Shown in pieces: positions 16,758-25,611 of a stretch of 54,420 nucleotides of DNA. Source of the DNA: Nitrospirota bacterium (GTDB taxonomy: Bacteria; Nitrospirota; Nitrospiria; SBBL01; JAADHI01); contig JAJDBW010000038.1 in assembly GCA_029261155.1 (NCBI GenBank), positions 71,706-126,125 of the forward strand, given 5' to 3'. Below the pieces are notes generated by a model. It searched no databases. It saw only the letters and a list, made by a program, of their open reading frames with translations, and had not been told where the DNA came from. Position 1 is the first letter of the stretch. Each line of letters starts with the position of its first letter. A program made the translations under genes and the position numbers.

Positions 16758-17435
16758 GTGTTAAAAAATATTCGAGAAGGGGCGATATCCAAGCCCTGGT
16801 TTTTTCGGTTGCTGATGCTTTGCGTTGCCGTCGTTTTTGCAGTTTCAATGGGTTGGTGGGGCTTCGGTGGCGATTCCCGTGAAGAAAATTATATTGCAAA
16901 AGTCTCAGAGGAGCACATCTCAATAGAAGATTACCAAGTCGCCTACAGACGGACCTCAAGGTTTTATCGTGAGGTGCTTCAAAGCGAATACGACGACGAA
17001 AAAGTTCGCAGGCAAGTGATTGATGGTTTGGTGGACAACAAGCTCTGGGCGCAAGAGGCCAAAAGAATGGGGCTCGCCATTGGCGATGCGGCCTTAAAGG
17101 AAGCCTTCGTAACCACAGCGGCCTTTCAGACCGAAGGAAAGTTCGATCCGGAACGCTATACCCGTTTTCTGGGCATTCAGAAAATGACGCCAAAAACTTT
17201 TGAAGAAAAGCAGAGGGAAGGGCTCTTAGTTGAGAAGGTTAAGGTGGTGGTGAAAGATGGCGTTGCCCTCACGCCCAGGGAGATTAAAGATATTGAAGAA
17301 AGTGATCCGCCAAACACTGACCTCGATCAGGCCATTGAGGACCGTTTAGCACGTAAAAAAGATCGCGCAGTTTTTGCCTATATTCTCGCCTTGCGGGAGA
17401 AGGCAAATATTGTGATTAAAGAAGATCTTCTTTAG
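16758..17435 (+). CDS. SurA/PpiD N-terminal-like periplasmic protein without a parvulin domain
   Basis: 225 residues, GTG start with GGAG upstream. One N-terminal membrane segment (WFFRLLMLCVAVVFAVSMGWWGF), then the SurA_N pattern (YIAKVSEEHISIEDYQVAYRR, VRRQVIDGLVDNKLWAQEAKRMGL) and a short C-terminal helix resembling the SurA/PpiD tail. The PPIase (parvulin) domain normally between these parts is absent. Inferred role: membrane-anchored chaperone for exported proteins. The gene ends 21 nt from the convergent M23 gene. Confidence 0.75.
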   Translation: MLKNIREGAISKPWFFRLLMLCVAVVFAVSMGWWGFGGDSREENYIAKVSEEHISIEDYQVAYRRTSRFYREVLQSEYDDEKVRRQVIDGLVDNKLWAQEAKRMGLAIGDAALKEAFVTTAAFQTEGKFDPERYTRFLGIQKMTPKTFEEKQREGLLVEKVKVVVKDGVALTPREIKDIEESDPPNTDLDQAIEDRLARKKDRAVFAYILALREKANIVIKEDLL

Positions 17436-17456
17436 AGATCCAGATCGGTTTTCTCG

Positions 17457-18323
17457 CTAGTCCAACTTTTTCATCACAAGCGCGTAGGGGTCAATCCTGG
17501 CCCCGTTCAAGCGCATTCCCCAATGCAGATGCGGGCCGGTCACCCGGCCCGATTGACCTACCCGGCCGATGACCTCACCTTTTTTGACTTGCATTCCTTC
17601 CTTAACAGTCACATCCAATAAATGAAAATACATACTGAACAGACCGAGACCGTGGTCGATGATGACGGAACGGCCGTTAAAAAAGAAGTCGCCCACCAGC
17701 ACGACTTTTCCCCCGTTTGTGGCCGCGATGGGTGTGCCTTCGGCTGCGGAAATGTCCTCCCCGGTGTGCGGATTTCGGGGCTTCCCGTTGAGTATTCTCC
17801 GCCGCCCGAATGTGCCCTGTTTTTTTCCTTCGACCGGAACAATAAACTCGCCTTCCCAGAGTTTTTGGTTGAAGCTCTCACCAAAAGCCGCCTTGACCAA
17901 TCCTTGCTCTCTTCTCACGCGTGTTAAGGTCGGCGGATCGAGATCAACCTTTCCTTTGGGAAGCGTTAATTCTTGCACCCCGAAGGCCGCCTGCCCAACT
18001 TCGATCTTGTATTCTTGGCGGCTTGTTATTCCATCTTTCGTCCATGTAACCACAAAGGGGCTTGTTCCTTTCTTCTGCGACAAGTCAATCCCGACGAGTG
18101 TGGTATAGCGTCCCTTTTCCGTTTCAAAAAAGGGAATAATCTGTCCTTGGAATTCTCCTTTTAATGCATCGATTCCAGGACCAGGAGAGAGGGAAAGATG
18201 GGCGATACCGCCTTGCTTAACCTTGAGACTCGGCTCGGCACCGACTGAGGCAGGGAAGAAGATAAAGAAAAGAATAAAATAAAAGCCGAATACGCCTTTA
18301 TTTCTGGTTGCCCGCTGCTGCAA
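17457..18323 (-). CDS. M23-family (LytM-type) peptidoglycan endopeptidase, exported
   Basis: 288 residues. Signal peptide (GVFGFYFILFFIFFPASVGA), an N-terminal all-beta part, then the LytM domain with zinc ligands in NPHTGEDI (H...D) and GPHLHWGM, and GRVGQSGRVTGPHLHWG. The motif set is complete, so it should be active. The start is TTG at 18323, inside pafA: the two genes overlap by 26 nt, so it is probably translationally coupled to the proteasome operon, although no functional link is known. Confidence 0.85.
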   Translation of the reverse strand: MQQRATRNKGVFGFYFILFFIFFPASVGAEPSLKVKQGGIAHLSLSPGPGIDALKGEFQGQIIPFFETEKGRYTTLVGIDLSQKKGTSPFVVTWTKDGITSRQEYKIEVGQAAFGVQELTLPKGKVDLDPPTLTRVRREQGLVKAAFGESFNQKLWEGEFIVPVEGKKQGTFGRRRILNGKPRNPHTGEDISAAEGTPIAATNGGKVVLVGDFFFNGRSVIIDHGLGLFSMYFHLLDVTVKEGMQVKKGEVIGRVGQSGRVTGPHLHWGMRLNGARIDPYALVMKKLD

Positions 18324-19665
18324 TGAGTTCCTTTACACGTACGTTTTCGGATGAAAAGGGATCCATACAGAGGATGGTTTCTTCCCAGTATCCATTTAAT
18401 TTTAAGTAGGTCCAGTCGACCGTATACGATCTGTTTTTTTCTTTCGCAAAGCGGACAAAATCGCCTCTAACTTTTGCGCGTGTCGTTTGTGGCGGAAACT
18501 CCAAGGCTTTTATTACGTCGGATTCCGTGGCGATCCGTTCCGTTAAGCCCTCCTTGCACAACAGATAATACAGTCCCCGATCGCGGCTGATGTCGTGATA
18601 TTGAAGATCGATCATGCCCACGCGTGGATCGTCGAGTCCACAACCTTCTTTTTCCATATAGGAGTCGATCAGTCCTTTTTTAGTTACCCAATCGATTTCC
18701 CGGTCTAGCCGCATCGGATCGTCTTCCAATTCGTCGAGGACGTATTCCCAGCGTTCTAGAATATCGCTGCTGATGGGATCTTCTTCTTCGGACGCAAGAT
18801 ATTTTTTTACTCGCTCTAAATACAGACGCTGGACTTGGATTGCCGTCAATTCCTTGCCTTTTTCCAAGCGGATCTTTTTCTTCAGGGTCGGATCCCGTGA
18901 AATTTCGCGCATGGCCTTGACGGGATCTTCTAATTCGATGCCAGGCACTCGAAAGCCGCTTTCGATCATCGAAAGAATTAAGGCCGTCGCGCCCACTTTG
19001 AGATAGGTTGCGTATTCCGACATATTGGAATCGCCAATAATGATGTGAAGGCGGCGATACTTTTCGGCATCCGCATGAGGCTCGTCACGTGTGTTGATAA
19101 TACTACGCGAGGAGGTGGTGGAAGAAGAGGTTTTTTCATGAATATGTTGGGCGCGTTGAGAAATAAAAAAATGACTTCGTCCGGAGATGTTTAGGACCTT
19201 TCCAGAGCCCGTATAAATTTGGCGGGTGACGAAAAAGGGGATAAGCTGTTCCGTGACTTTCCAGAAGTCGATGTCGCGCCGCATTAAATAATTTTCATGG
19301 CAGCCGTAGGTATTGCCCATGGAGTCGGTATTGTTTTTGTAGATGAAGATGTTTCCGGCGAGTCCTTCTTCTTTTAATTTTTTTTGTGCGATCGGCAGGC
19401 TTTTTTCCAGCAGGCGTTCCCCTGCTTTGTCATGAACAACGACGTCGAAGACTTGGTCACATTCGGGCGTTGCGTATTCCGGATGACAACCGGTGTCTTG
19501 GTAAAACCGGGCACCGTTACACAAGAAGGCATTCGAGGGCCAGCTGTTGGGAATAAGGCCTTCAAAGACGTAACCCAAGATCTTTTCCATCGGAAGGTAA
19601 ACCTTGCCGTGGGGAATGAAAATAAGACCATACTCCGTTTCAATGCCGAAGATGCGATTTTTCAT
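18298..19665 (-). CDS. pafA: Pup-protein ligase PafA
   Basis: 455 residues. Glutamine-synthetase-like ligase that joins the deamidated C-terminal Glu of Pup to lysines of target proteins. Seen: GIETEYGL at the N-terminus, D57 in ARFYQDTGCHPEYATPE, IYKNNTDSMGNTYGCHENYL, IINTRDEPHADAEKYRRLH, PPQTTRAKVRG and the PafA-type C-terminus. It lacks the long N-terminal loop of Dop. The start is ATG at 19665 with AGGG upstream; an in-frame GTG 9 nt earlier overlaps that site. It follows prcA by 23 nt. Confidence 0.95.
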   Translation of the reverse strand: MKNRIFGIETEYGLIFIPHGKVYLPMEKILGYVFEGLIPNSWPSNAFLCNGARFYQDTGCHPEYATPECDQVFDVVVHDKAGERLLEKSLPIAQKKLKEEGLAGNIFIYKNNTDSMGNTYGCHENYLMRRDIDFWKVTEQLIPFFVTRQIYTGSGKVLNISGRSHFFISQRAQHIHEKTSSSTTSSRSIINTRDEPHADAEKYRRLHIIIGDSNMSEYATYLKVGATALILSMIESGFRVPGIELEDPVKAMREISRDPTLKKKIRLEKGKELTAIQVQRLYLERVKKYLASEEEDPISSDILERWEYVLDELEDDPMRLDREIDWVTKKGLIDSYMEKEGCGLDDPRVGMIDLQYHDISRDRGLYYLLCKEGLTERIATESDVIKALEFPPQTTRAKVRGDFVRFAKEKNRSYTVDWTYLKLNGYWEETILCMDPFSSENVRVKELIAAAGNQK

Positions 19666-19688
19666 GGAGGGCACCCTACGATTTGGTG

Positions 19689-20366
19689 CTAGGCGCTGAG
19701 GGCGGCGCTAAGCTCATCCGCGCCAAGCCTTCTAAATTGCCGCTCTGCGCGATGACGATCGAGAATAGCCACCTCGAGGCTTGTCGGAGGGACTTTTTGT
19801 TGATCGCTGTCTTCCATTGCTTCGACGCAGATTTTGATGGCGGCCTCAAGACCAGTGAGCTGGTATCGTGTCTTCAAGGCTTCGTATAGGGGTTCGGCTT
19901 TCCCGCCGACCACGGTAAAGGACTTTTCATCGAAAATGCTTCCATCGAATTGAATCCGGAAGATCTCATTTTCTGCTGCCGTTTCTCCCAGTTCAACGAC
20001 GAGGATTTCGACTTCAAGGGGCTTCGCTTCTTGACTGAAGATGGTTCCCAGTGTTTGGGAATAGGCATTTGCAAGCGAACGGGCGTTGACATCTTTTCGG
20101 CTGTAAATAAACCCCTTCATGTCGGCATGCCGAATGCCGGCCTTGCGTAGATTTTCGAACTCGCTGTATTTTCCAGCGGCGGCGAAGGCGATTTTGTCAT
20201 AAACTTCGGAGATTTTATTGAGGGAGCTGGCATTGTCCGCGAGTAGTAATATGCCGGCATCGTATTCCATAACCACAGTCGATTTTCCGCGGGCGATCCC
20301 CTTTTTCGCATACTCCGCCTTATCCTGCATCATCTGTTCGGGGGAAACGTAATAGGGCATGGCCAT
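19689..20366 (-). CDS. prcA: Proteasome alpha subunit PrcA
   Basis: 225 residues. N-terminus YYVSPEQMMQDKAEYAKKGIARGKS is the alpha-subunit gate pattern; it has no catalytic N-terminal Thr, as expected. Alpha rings cap the 20S core and receive the ATPase tail. The ATG at 20366 has GAGGAAG 10 nt upstream and lies 6 nt after the prcB stop. Confidence 0.94.
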   Translation of the reverse strand: MAMPYYVSPEQMMQDKAEYAKKGIARGKSTVVMEYDAGILLLADNASSLNKISEVYDKIAFAAAGKYSEFENLRKAGIRHADMKGFIYSRKDVNARSLANAYSQTLGTIFSQEAKPLEVEILVVELGETAAENEIFRIQFDGSIFDEKSFTVVGGKAEPLYEALKTRYQLTGLEAAIKICVEAMEDSDQQKVPPTSLEVAILDRHRAERQFRRLGADELSAALSA

Positions 20367-20372
20367 TGGGCT

Positions 20373-21182
20373 TTAACTTCCTCCTTGTTTTTGTGGGGGG
20401 ATAATCGTTTGGTAGGCCGTCGCAATCTTTTCGTCGGCGATGTCTTCGACCCCTTTTTCGGTGATGACCTTTACATTGGGGTAGATGCCACGAATGAGAT
20501 CGGGGCCGCCAGTACCCACATCGGCTTCGGCGGCATCGTAAAGCGCTTCGAGTGCGACACGAATCGCTTTGTCTTTTGTAAGCCCGGGGGCAAAGATTTT
20601 CTTCATCGTTCCGCGAGCATCCTTACCTCCGGAGCCGATGGCATAATATTCCGTCTCTTCATATTGTCCACCCGCAATGTCGTATTTGAAGATTCGGCCC
20701 TTCTTTTGGGCGAGATCGTAACCGACAAAGATGGGAATCACAACTAAACCCTGCATGGCCATGGGTAGGTTGGCCTTCACCATTTGGGCGAGCTTATTTG
20801 CCTTCCCATCCAATGAAAGCTCCTCACCTTCTAACTTTTCGTAATGTTCCAGTTCGACCTGGAAAAGTCGAATCAAATCGAGACAGGGACCCGCCGCGCC
20901 CGCGATCGCAATCGCCGATGTCGCATCGGTTTTATGGACTTTTTTAATCCGTCTTTCCGAAATCGAGTAGCCCTCGGTTGCCCGTCGGTCTCCGGCGATA
21001 ATCACGCCATCCCGATGTTGGAGCGCCAACACGGTTGTCCCATGAGGAAGCTGCTTGGAGAGATCCTTGATGTTGGGTATTGCGTTTGCTTGGTCGAGAC
21101 GTGGTGAGAGCATGTCCGGGTGTTGCGACGCCAGCAGCCGATGAAAGCTGGAGCCGGGATCGTCGAAATCAAAGTCCCCCAC
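20373..21182 (-). CDS. prcB: Proteasome beta subunit PrcB (proenzyme)
   Basis: 269 residues with a 48-residue propeptide. The catalytic Thr is T49 after LPHG; relative to it, D17 (AGD) and K33 (RRIKK) of the active site are in place. Autocleavage is predicted at G48-T49. The start is GTG at 21182, which shares its first G with the pup stop (TAGTG) and is preceded by GGAGG, so translation is coupled to pup. Confidence 0.95.
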   Translation of the reverse strand: MGDFDFDDPGSSFHRLLASQHPDMLSPRLDQANAIPNIKDLSKQLPHGTTVLALQHRDGVIIAGDRRATEGYSISERRIKKVHKTDATSAIAIAGAAGPCLDLIRLFQVELEHYEKLEGEELSLDGKANKLAQMVKANLPMAMQGLVVIPIFVGYDLAQKKGRIFKYDIAGGQYEETEYYAIGSGGKDARGTMKKIFAPGLTKDKAIRVALEALYDAAEADVGTGGPDLIRGIYPNVKVITEKGVEDIADEKIATAYQTIIPPQKQGGS

Positions 21183-21388
21183 TACTGGCCTCCTTTTTGA
21201 ACGTAATTTTTCACAAATTCTTCGGCGTTTTCTTCTAAGACATCGTCGATTTTATCCATGATATTATCAAGGTCCTCACTGATTTTCTTTCCTTTTTCTA
21301 CAACCTCAGACTTCGCACTTGCCGCCTCTTCTTTCCCTTTTTCATCGACGGTTTTTTTTGCTTCTTTCTTTTTACCTTGTTTTTTCAT
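21182..21388 (-). CDS. pup: Prokaryotic ubiquitin-like protein Pup (UBact-type)
   Basis: 68 residues, extremely rich in Lys and Glu, with a disordered N-terminus, a helical segment around EDLDNIMDKIDDVLEEN, and a C-terminus YVQKGGQ. The Gly-Gly-Gln end means Dop must deamidate the final Gln to Glu before ligation, as in mycobacteria. Position between dop and prcB and the flanking pafA make the call firm despite low sequence complexity. Such Pup-like modifiers in Gram-negative phyla have been called UBact. Confidence 0.94.
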   Translation of the reverse strand: MKKQGKKKEAKKTVDEKGKEEAASAKSEVVEKGKKISEDLDNIMDKIDDVLEENAEEFVKNYVQKGGQ

Positions 21389-21399
21389 TGAGAATATCC

Positions 21400-22875
21400 T
21401 TATGTTGCGATCATTTCAAGTAATGCGTCTACAGAATCTGCTTTTTTGAGCAGGGGGCCGACGAGGGCTTCCCCGCCTTTCCATGGATCGACGAGCGGGA
21501 TCTTTTTAATGCTTGAATTGCCGATATCAAAAAGAATGGTGCTCCAACTTGCGGCGTAAATTTCTTTCGGAAATTTCTTCAGACAGGCACCGCGAAAATA
21601 GGCACGGGTATCAGTGGGTGGGTTTTCCTGTGCATTTTTTATTTGCTCGTTGGTAACGAGTCGTTCGACATAGCCTCCACGTTCGAGGGAAAAGAAGAGG
21701 CCTTTATCCTGCAATACATTATGGTATTGCAGGTTCATCATTGCAATGCGCGGGTCGTCCCAGTCGCAGCCTTTGCGCGTCATATACGATTCGATGAGCT
21801 CCTTCTTGATGACCCAGTCGATTTCGCGTGTCAGTTGCATCGGATCTTCCGCCAGTTTGTCCAGAACGCTTCGCCATCGTCGAAGCAGGTCTTGAGTGAC
21901 AGGGTTTTGACTTTCCGAAAAATGATCTTCTGCCGCTTCCAGATAGGCCCGTTGTACTTCGACTGCAGTCCATTTTAGTCCTCGGGAGAGTTTGATCTTT
22001 TTCTTCATGCTCAAATCGCGGGAAACTTCTTTGATGCTGCGTACGGGATCGTCGAGGTCGACACCTGCAACTTCACATCCTGCCTCTAACATCCCCAAGA
22101 CAAGAGATAGGGTGCCGACCTTGAGGTAGGTTGTGACCTCGGACATATTGGTGTCCCCGACGATTACATGCAATCGTCGGAAGCGTTCTGCATCGGCATG
22201 GGGTTCGTCACGGGTGTTAATAATTGGCCGTTTGACCATGGTGTTGAGGTCGACTCGCGTTTCAAAAAAATCGGCCCGTTGCGAAATTTGATAATGCGCC
22301 GGTTCGGTGCGGTTTTCGGCACCAACCTTTCCGGAGCCAGCAAAAATTTGGCGTGTCACCAAGAATGGGGTGAGCTGGTCGACTAACTTTTTAAAGGGCA
22401 GTTGTCGCGAGACCAGGTAGTTTTCGTGGTAGCCGTAGCTGTTTCCCTTTCCATCAGAATTGTTTTTGTAAATCGAGAGGTCGATGGTTCCTTGTTTCAG
22501 GGGACGGGTCATTTCGATGGCGAGTTCCATGATTCGCTCGCCGACTTTTTCGAAGGCGATGAGATCGAGAGGACTGGCACATTCAGGCGTTGCATATTCG
22601 GGGTGGGCACCGTCCACATAGAGGCGGCCGCCGTTGGGAAGTAATTTATTGAGGAGACGATTGTAATCTCGACCGGGCCGCTCGCGTTCGCCATCCGCTT
22701 CAAAGCCGCGGGCATCAAGCAGCGGGTTCTCGTTTTCGTAATCCCAAAGCGTTGTCGATGAAGGTAAATAAGGGTAGCTGTTGACGAGCAGAATGGAATT
22801 TGAAACGGGGTCTGAGGCATCGGCGTGGTTGGACGCGATTCCGAATTCAGTCTCTGTCCCTAAAATAATCTTCAT
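21400..22875 (-). CDS. dop: Pup deamidase/depupylase Dop
   Basis: 491 residues. Paralogue of PafA with GTETEFGIAS at the N-terminus, the Dop-specific insertion between about residues 40 and 80 (containing ENPLLDARGFEADGERERPG) and D88 in LYVDGAHPEYATPE, the catalytic Asp position. IYKNNSDGKGNSYGYHENYL and IINTRDEPHADAERFRRLH are conserved. It deamidates the C-terminal Gln of Pup and removes Pup from substrates. It ends 11 nt before pup. Confidence 0.94.
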   Translation of the reverse strand: MKIILGTETEFGIASNHADASDPVSNSILLVNSYPYLPSSTTLWDYENENPLLDARGFEADGERERPGRDYNRLLNKLLPNGGRLYVDGAHPEYATPECASPLDLIAFEKVGERIMELAIEMTRPLKQGTIDLSIYKNNSDGKGNSYGYHENYLVSRQLPFKKLVDQLTPFLVTRQIFAGSGKVGAENRTEPAHYQISQRADFFETRVDLNTMVKRPIINTRDEPHADAERFRRLHVIVGDTNMSEVTTYLKVGTLSLVLGMLEAGCEVAGVDLDDPVRSIKEVSRDLSMKKKIKLSRGLKWTAVEVQRAYLEAAEDHFSESQNPVTQDLLRRWRSVLDKLAEDPMQLTREIDWVIKKELIESYMTRKGCDWDDPRIAMMNLQYHNVLQDKGLFFSLERGGYVERLVTNEQIKNAQENPPTDTRAYFRGACLKKFPKEIYAASWSTILFDIGNSSIKKIPLVDPWKGGEALVGPLLKKADSVDALLEMIAT

Positions 22876-22911
22876 CGCCGTCCGTTCCTCGGTGGACGTG
22901 GTCTGTGATGC

Positions 22912-24678
22912 TTATAGATAATGCCCCGTTGCAACGGTTTCTATTTTATGTGCCTCTGTAGCGGACCTTCCGGCCATGGTTCTGACATGTATGATTTTTT
23001 CACTTTTTCTGCCTGCGATTTTTGCCCAGTCATCCGGGTTGGTTGTATTTGGGAGGTCTTCGTTTTCTTTAAATTCTTCTTGTATGGCCTGAATCAAATC
23101 TTGGCATTTCAGACCTTTTTCCTCATTATTCAAAACACGTTTGATGGCATGTTTTTTTGCTCGGGAGACAATGCCTTCAATCATCGCACCACTTGAGAAA
23201 TCTTTAAAGTAGAGGGTTTCTTTTTCACCGTTTGCGTAAGTGACTTCCAAAAATTTATTTTCTTCGCGAGGGCTGTACATTTCTTCGACGGCTTCGTAAA
23301 TAATCTTAGCCACTGCTTTTGCGGGATCGCCGCCAGCCTGTTTAAGGTCCTCTGGGTGAAAGGGTAGATCCGCCGTGAGATATTTTTGGAAGATGGTTGT
23401 TGCCGCTTCTTTGTTTGGACGTTCTATTTTTATTTTGATGTCGAGGCGGCCGGCGCGAAGAATGGCCGGATCCAATAGGTCTTGCCTGTTGGTCGCGCCA
23501 ATAACAATGACATTGCGCAACTGTTCGACGCCGTCAATTTCAGAAAGGAATTGAGGGACTATCGTGGCTTCCATATCCGAAGAGACGCCGGTCCCTCGGG
23601 TCCTAAACAGGGCATCCATTTCATCGAAAAAGATAATGACCGGATGGCCGGCTTCCGCGCGTTCTTTTGCCTTCTTGAAGACTTCCCGAATCTGTCGTTC
23701 ACTTTCTCCGACATATTTATTGAGGAGTTCCGGTCCTTTAACATGGAGGAAAAAGCTGCGGATTTCTTTTCCAGAGCGTTTTTCTAACTTTTTAGCAAGG
23801 GAGGCCGCGACCGCTTTCGCGATCAATGTTTTCCCGCAGCCCGGAGGCCCATATAAAAGAACCCCTTTTGGTGGGAGGAGCTTGTGTTCGGAAAAAAGAT
23901 TCGGATGAAGAAAGGGGAGCTCTACGGCATCGCGTACCAACTCGATTTGCTCGTCCAATCCACCGATGTTTTCGTAGGTTACGTCTGGGATTTCTTCGAG
24001 AACGACTTCTTCGATCTCCGACTTCGGTAGTTTCTCGAGGACATAACCTGAACGTGCATCAAAGAGTAGATGATCTCCTGCGGAGATGTGTTCGTTCGAA
24101 AGCGGTTCGGCCAATTCGACCACTCGTTCTTCTTCGCCGCGAAGGGTTACGACAGCCCGCATGCCTTCCAACAAGTCTTTTACGCGCACCACTTCTCCGT
24201 GGAGGTCAAAGCCACAGGCCTCGATGGCGTTTAGGGCTTCGTTTAAGATGAGCTCCTGCCCTTTTTTTAATGCGGTAATCGCAATGCTCGGGTGAAGATT
24301 CACTTTCATTTTACGGCCCGAGACGTAAACATTAACTGTGCCGTCCTCGTTGGTGCCGGAGAAGATTGCATAGCTTGCAGGTGGGGCGGTGAGTTTCTCG
24401 ATCTCTTGCTTTAGTAATCCAATTTGGTTTTTTGCTTCGATTAAAGAAGCAGTCAATTTTTCGTTTTGTTTGAAGGCTTGGTCGAGCTGTGTTCTTGAGA
24501 GGCGCAGCTCTTTTAACTCTTGCTCCATTGAGGAGATTTGTACGAGGAGTTTTTCTCTTTCGCGCTCAAAGTCCTTTAGCGTTTCCTCATCATGATCATT
24601 TCCGAACTGTCCTGAAAGCTTTTTCATTGTACTTCGGAAAGGATTCGATTTTCCTTGGTGCTTTCTCGATTCGGCCAT
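22912..24678 (-). CDS. arc: Proteasome-activating AAA+ ATPase ARC/Mpa
   Basis: 588 residues. N-terminal coiled coil (about 30-98) that binds Pup, two OB domains (about 100-225), then AAA: Walker A GPPGCGKT (277-284), Walker B VIIFFDEMD (347-355). The C-terminus HYL carries the penultimate Tyr needed to dock on the 20S alpha ring. It is the first gene of the proteasome operon, ahead of dop by 36 nt. Confidence 0.95.
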   Translation of the reverse strand: MAESRKHQGKSNPFRSTMKKLSGQFGNDHDEETLKDFEREREKLLVQISSMEQELKELRLSRTQLDQAFKQNEKLTASLIEAKNQIGLLKQEIEKLTAPPASYAIFSGTNEDGTVNVYVSGRKMKVNLHPSIAITALKKGQELILNEALNAIEACGFDLHGEVVRVKDLLEGMRAVVTLRGEEERVVELAEPLSNEHISAGDHLLFDARSGYVLEKLPKSEIEEVVLEEIPDVTYENIGGLDEQIELVRDAVELPFLHPNLFSEHKLLPPKGVLLYGPPGCGKTLIAKAVAASLAKKLEKRSGKEIRSFFLHVKGPELLNKYVGESERQIREVFKKAKERAEAGHPVIIFFDEMDALFRTRGTGVSSDMEATIVPQFLSEIDGVEQLRNVIVIGATNRQDLLDPAILRAGRLDIKIKIERPNKEAATTIFQKYLTADLPFHPEDLKQAGGDPAKAVAKIIYEAVEEMYSPREENKFLEVTYANGEKETLYFKDFSSGAMIEGIVSRAKKHAIKRVLNNEEKGLKCQDLIQAIQEEFKENEDLPNTTNPDDWAKIAGRKSEKIIHVRTMAGRSATEAHKIETVATGHYL

Positions 24679-24717
24679 GGGAAACCCCCAGATCTTCTTC
24701 TTGTTTGCTTAGAATTT

Positions 24718-24746
24718 AGTCTATCACCCTTCCAAAAGTTGGTCAA
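24718..24746 (-). promoter_or_regulatory. Candidate sigma-70 promoter of the proteasome operon
   Basis: On the minus strand TTGACC (24746-24741), 17-nt spacer, TAGACT (24723-24718), 40 nt upstream of the arc ATG. It would drive arc-dop-pup-prcB-prcA-pafA and perhaps the M23 gene. Confidence 0.55.
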
Positions 24747-24825
24747 CTATGCCCATTGGCAAGAAATCATTTCTCTTTATTTAACAAGATGAGGCCAGGC
24801 ATGTTAGGTGGGCTGATGCGATACT

Positions 24826-25464
24826 TTAGTTTTTTGAAAGTGTAGCGATGACTTGATGTATTTTTTGACATTGGGATTTAATATTTTTATTAGAAATAAT
24901 GCCAGAGATCATGGCAACCCCATCAGCGCCGGCATCGAAGACTTCTTTGAGTCGGTTTAAATTGACACCTCCGATGGCAAGAACCGGGATTCCTGCATTC
25001 TTTTTCACACGACGGAAATAGTCGAGACCCAGTGGCGAACCATAGTGGCGTTTTGAGGGCGTGTCGTACACAGGTCCTAGGAGGGCGAAATCGGCCCCTT
25101 TACGCTCAGCCCTTTTAAGGTCTTCTTCGTTGTGGCAAGAGAGGCCGATCCATTTGTGTTTTCCTAATAGCTTTCGTGCCATACCCACAGGGAATCCGTC
25201 GATGGGGAGCTGAACGCCATCGGCATTCAATGCGAGGCAGAGGTCTATCCGCCCATTGATAAGGACATGCATGCCGTAATTTTTTGCTGTTTGTGTTATT
25301 TCCATTGCCAGTTCGTATTGCATTCGATGGGAAAGGTCTTTTTCTCGAAATTGTAGTATTCGAATCCCGCCTTCCGCCGCCTCGCGAATGACTTTTGAGA
25401 AGCCTTGTTTCGGTACTTGTCGCCGGTCGCCAATGAGATAGACTTTAAAAGGAAATGGGGCCAT
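24826..25464 (-). CDS. thiE: Thiamine phosphate synthase ThiE
   Basis: 212 residues. TIM-barrel enzyme that joins HMP-PP and the thiazole phosphate. Family landmarks: ILQFREKDL, VLINGRIDLCLALNADGVQLP, GLSCHN, DFALLGPVYDTPSK, IPVLAIGGV, GVAMISGI. It lies 147 nt downstream of thiG on the same strand. No thiC, thiD or thiF is in the window. Confidence 0.93.
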   Translation of the reverse strand: MAPFPFKVYLIGDRRQVPKQGFSKVIREAAEGGIRILQFREKDLSHRMQYELAMEITQTAKNYGMHVLINGRIDLCLALNADGVQLPIDGFPVGMARKLLGKHKWIGLSCHNEEDLKRAERKGADFALLGPVYDTPSKRHYGSPLGLDYFRRVKKNAGIPVLAIGGVNLNRLKEVFDAGADGVAMISGIISNKNIKSQCQKIHQVIATLSKN

Positions 25465-25611
25465 GAGGTTTTTTGTACTAGAAGAAGAGAATTGGAGGCT
25501 GAGCCCCCCGTGTATTTTTTTCCTGAATCGTAGTTCGGGTTACGGGCTCGGAGCTATCGAAGATCCATTTCCAATTCATTCAAACCATAAAAAAACAAAG
25601 TGTGCGATAGA

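Noticed and set aside
17418-17433. AAAGAAGATCTTCTTT palindrome at the end of the SurA-like gene
   Set aside because: It has no loop or T-run for a terminator and is inside coding sequence; likely chance.
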